This document shows, one piece after another, positions 63,041 to 64,000 of a stretch of 64,000 nt of DNA. Below the pieces are notes generated by a model. That model did not search any database and was not told the origin of the DNA. It was given only the letters and a program-made list of their open reading frames with translations. Location of the stretch: the NCBI RefSeq assembly GCF_000769655.1, contig NZ_CP008887.1, positions 372,001-436,000 of the forward strand, given 5' to 3'. This DNA comes from Thermococcus eurythermalis (lineage in GTDB: Archaea; Methanobacteriota_B; Thermococci; Thermococcales; Thermococcaceae). Position 1 is the stretch's first letter; the number at the start of each line of letters is the position of its first letter. The position numbers and the translations under genes are program-made.

Positions 63041-64000
63041 TTGGGCTCGAAGGGAGGGCCGGGCTACCGGGCACTGCTGAGAAGCGGCAACATTAAGGCC
63101 TTACTCCCTGCTTACTCTCTAAACATTTTCGCTGTGTCTTACCTCATCGGCTACTACCTGAACATAACACTCGCCTCCATCGGCGGCCCGGCGCTCGTGG
63201 GCCTCTTCGCGACAATCAGCAACGTCTTAGCGGGCTTTCTGCCGATTGTTGCCGGCGCTTTCGCCGATTCACACGGGAGGAGGTATATGATTGTTGTATC
63301 TGCGGTTTTTGAGGTGCTGGCGTTACTTTCTCTCGCCCTTGTGGCCGGTTCCGGAGGTAAGTTAATCGTTCTACCGGCAGTAATGCTCAGCGCCTCTTTT
63401 ACATCCTCCTCCCCAGCGTTGTTCTCCCTCATGGGCGAGTCCGTGCCGGGAGATAGCATGGGAAAGGCCATGTCGCTCCTCTTCATCGCGAGCAGTGCCT
63501 CCGGAATTCTGAGCTATCCCACCTTCGGTTATCTTGCTGGGAGGATTGATGACTCCCGTCTTTTTGTCCTTTCGGCCCTTCTGGTGCTCGTCTCCATCCA
63601 TCTCTACCTTCGCGTTTCTGAAACCGCCGGAAGAAGAGCCGGCAGACCCTTTGAGAGGTTTAAGGAAGCCCTTAAGGGAGTAACCCTTCTTAAAGAGCCT
63701 CCCTTAAAGCTTTTCATGGTTTGCATCTGCTTTGAGCTGTTCGTCAGCTCGATAGCCTCGCCCTTCGTTCCGGTGTTCCTTCAGAAAGTTTACTCGCTCA
63801 GCGTTTCCCAGATTTCCTGGCTGTACTCCGCCATAGGCTTTGCAACCCTTGTGGGTGCGTTTATAGCCGGCTACGTTGTGGACAGAATTGGCAGTCTAAA
63901 CTCCCTAATACTGAAGGACTCTCTTTCGGTGCCCCTGCTAATTCTCTTCGCACTCGCCCCGTTCTCTGGCGCTTTCCTGTTCTTGGCGGTTCTCGCCTTC
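63041..64000 (+). CDS. Major facilitator superfamily transporter (3' end outside window)
   Basis: The N-terminal 320 residues of an MFS permease, with at least eight membrane helices visible before the window ends. The loop between TM2 and TM3 has GAFADSHGRRYM, matching the MFS GxxxDxxGRR/K motif, and a second copy AGYVVDRIGS follows in the other half. The start is uncertain: TTG 63041 with GGGGGT at 63029 is the best candidate, since the frame is closed upstream at about 63010 and contains no ATG near there. cttaaatatg at 62987 is a good TATA element. The substrate is unknown. Confidence 0.85.
   Translation, partial: MGSKGGPGYRALLRSGNIKALLPAYSLNIFAVSYLIGYYLNITLASIGGPALVGLFATISNVLAGFLPIVAGAFADSHGRRYMIVVSAVFEVLALLSLALVAGSGGKLIVLPAVMLSASFTSSSPALFSLMGESVPGDSMGKAMSLLFIASSASGILSYPTFGYLAGRIDDSRLFVLSALLVLVSIHLYLRVSETAGRRAGRPFERFKEALKGVTLLKEPPLKLFMVCICFELFVSSIASPFVPVFLQKVYSLSVSQISWLYSAIGFATLVGAFIAGYVVDRIGSLNSLILKDSLSVPLLILFALAPFSGAFLFLAVLAF

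Overview
The window is chromosomal DNA of a hyperthermophilic euryarchaeon of the order Thermococcales, most likely a moderately GC-rich Thermococcus. The two-subunit family D DNA polymerase, Orc1/Cdc6, RadA, NucS, Kae1, ADP-forming acetyl-CoA synthetase, CDP-archaeol synthase and PAC2 proteins are archaeal. GGTGA/GGTGG ribosome binding sites sit in front of almost every gene, and TATA-type promoters are visible. All names come from reading the translations; no database search was possible.

Layout. 1-5.7 kb: end of enolase, a PadR regulator divergent from a giant MMPL/RND exporter, and a radical SAM protein preceded by a decayed duplication of its own 5' end. 5.8-10.0 kb: an accessory minus-strand cluster with a secreted protein ending in an EndoU/CdiA-CT-like nuclease domain, an orphan decayed copy of that domain and two frameshifted copies of one companion family; it looks like a polymorphic toxin-immunity locus. 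10.3-26.3 kb: mostly core metabolism (Lrp regulators, RdgB, MoaE/MoaD/MoeB, CarS, an NSUN6-like tRNA methyltransferase, NAD kinase, Kae1, AcdA, CoaD, TpiA). 26.3-27.0 kb: tRNA-Gln(UUG) and a hairpin-rich non-coding stretch.

27.0-43.3 kb is a defence island. It holds an EVE protein, a PglX/Eco57I-type methyltransferase with a mosaic target-recognition region, an AT-rich Kiwa-like pair (KwaA-like membrane protein and KwaB/DUF4868-like protein) with a third gene that may be a QxK nuclease, a coiled-coil protein, a convergent operon ending in a HEPN-like protein, a PLD-SNF2 helicase fusion, a DUF365-like protein, a frameshifted HsdR_N-type nuclease and a ComF-DprA pair.

43.4-60.9 kb is the replication-origin neighbourhood. 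The minus-strand series orc1/cdc6 - polB (DP1) - polC (DP2) lies on one side of a non-coding AT-rich region at 53.73-54.42 kb; a K+ channel, radA, nucS, a PAC2 gene and mtnP lie on the other side. The non-coding region carries two full-length inverted origin recognition boxes (ORBs) and further mini-ORBs, so it is almost certainly oriC. The same TTTCCASTGGAAA motif recurs inside polB, the channel gene, radA, upstream of mtnP and, about 28 kb away, inside coaD. DP2 and RadA each carry a full-length LAGLIDADG intein placed in the catalytic centre.

61.1-64.0 kb: a secreted precursor whose C-terminal ten-cysteine domain closely resembles halocin C8, a small membrane protein that may be its immunity partner, a lipoprotein and the start of an MFS transporter cut by the window end.
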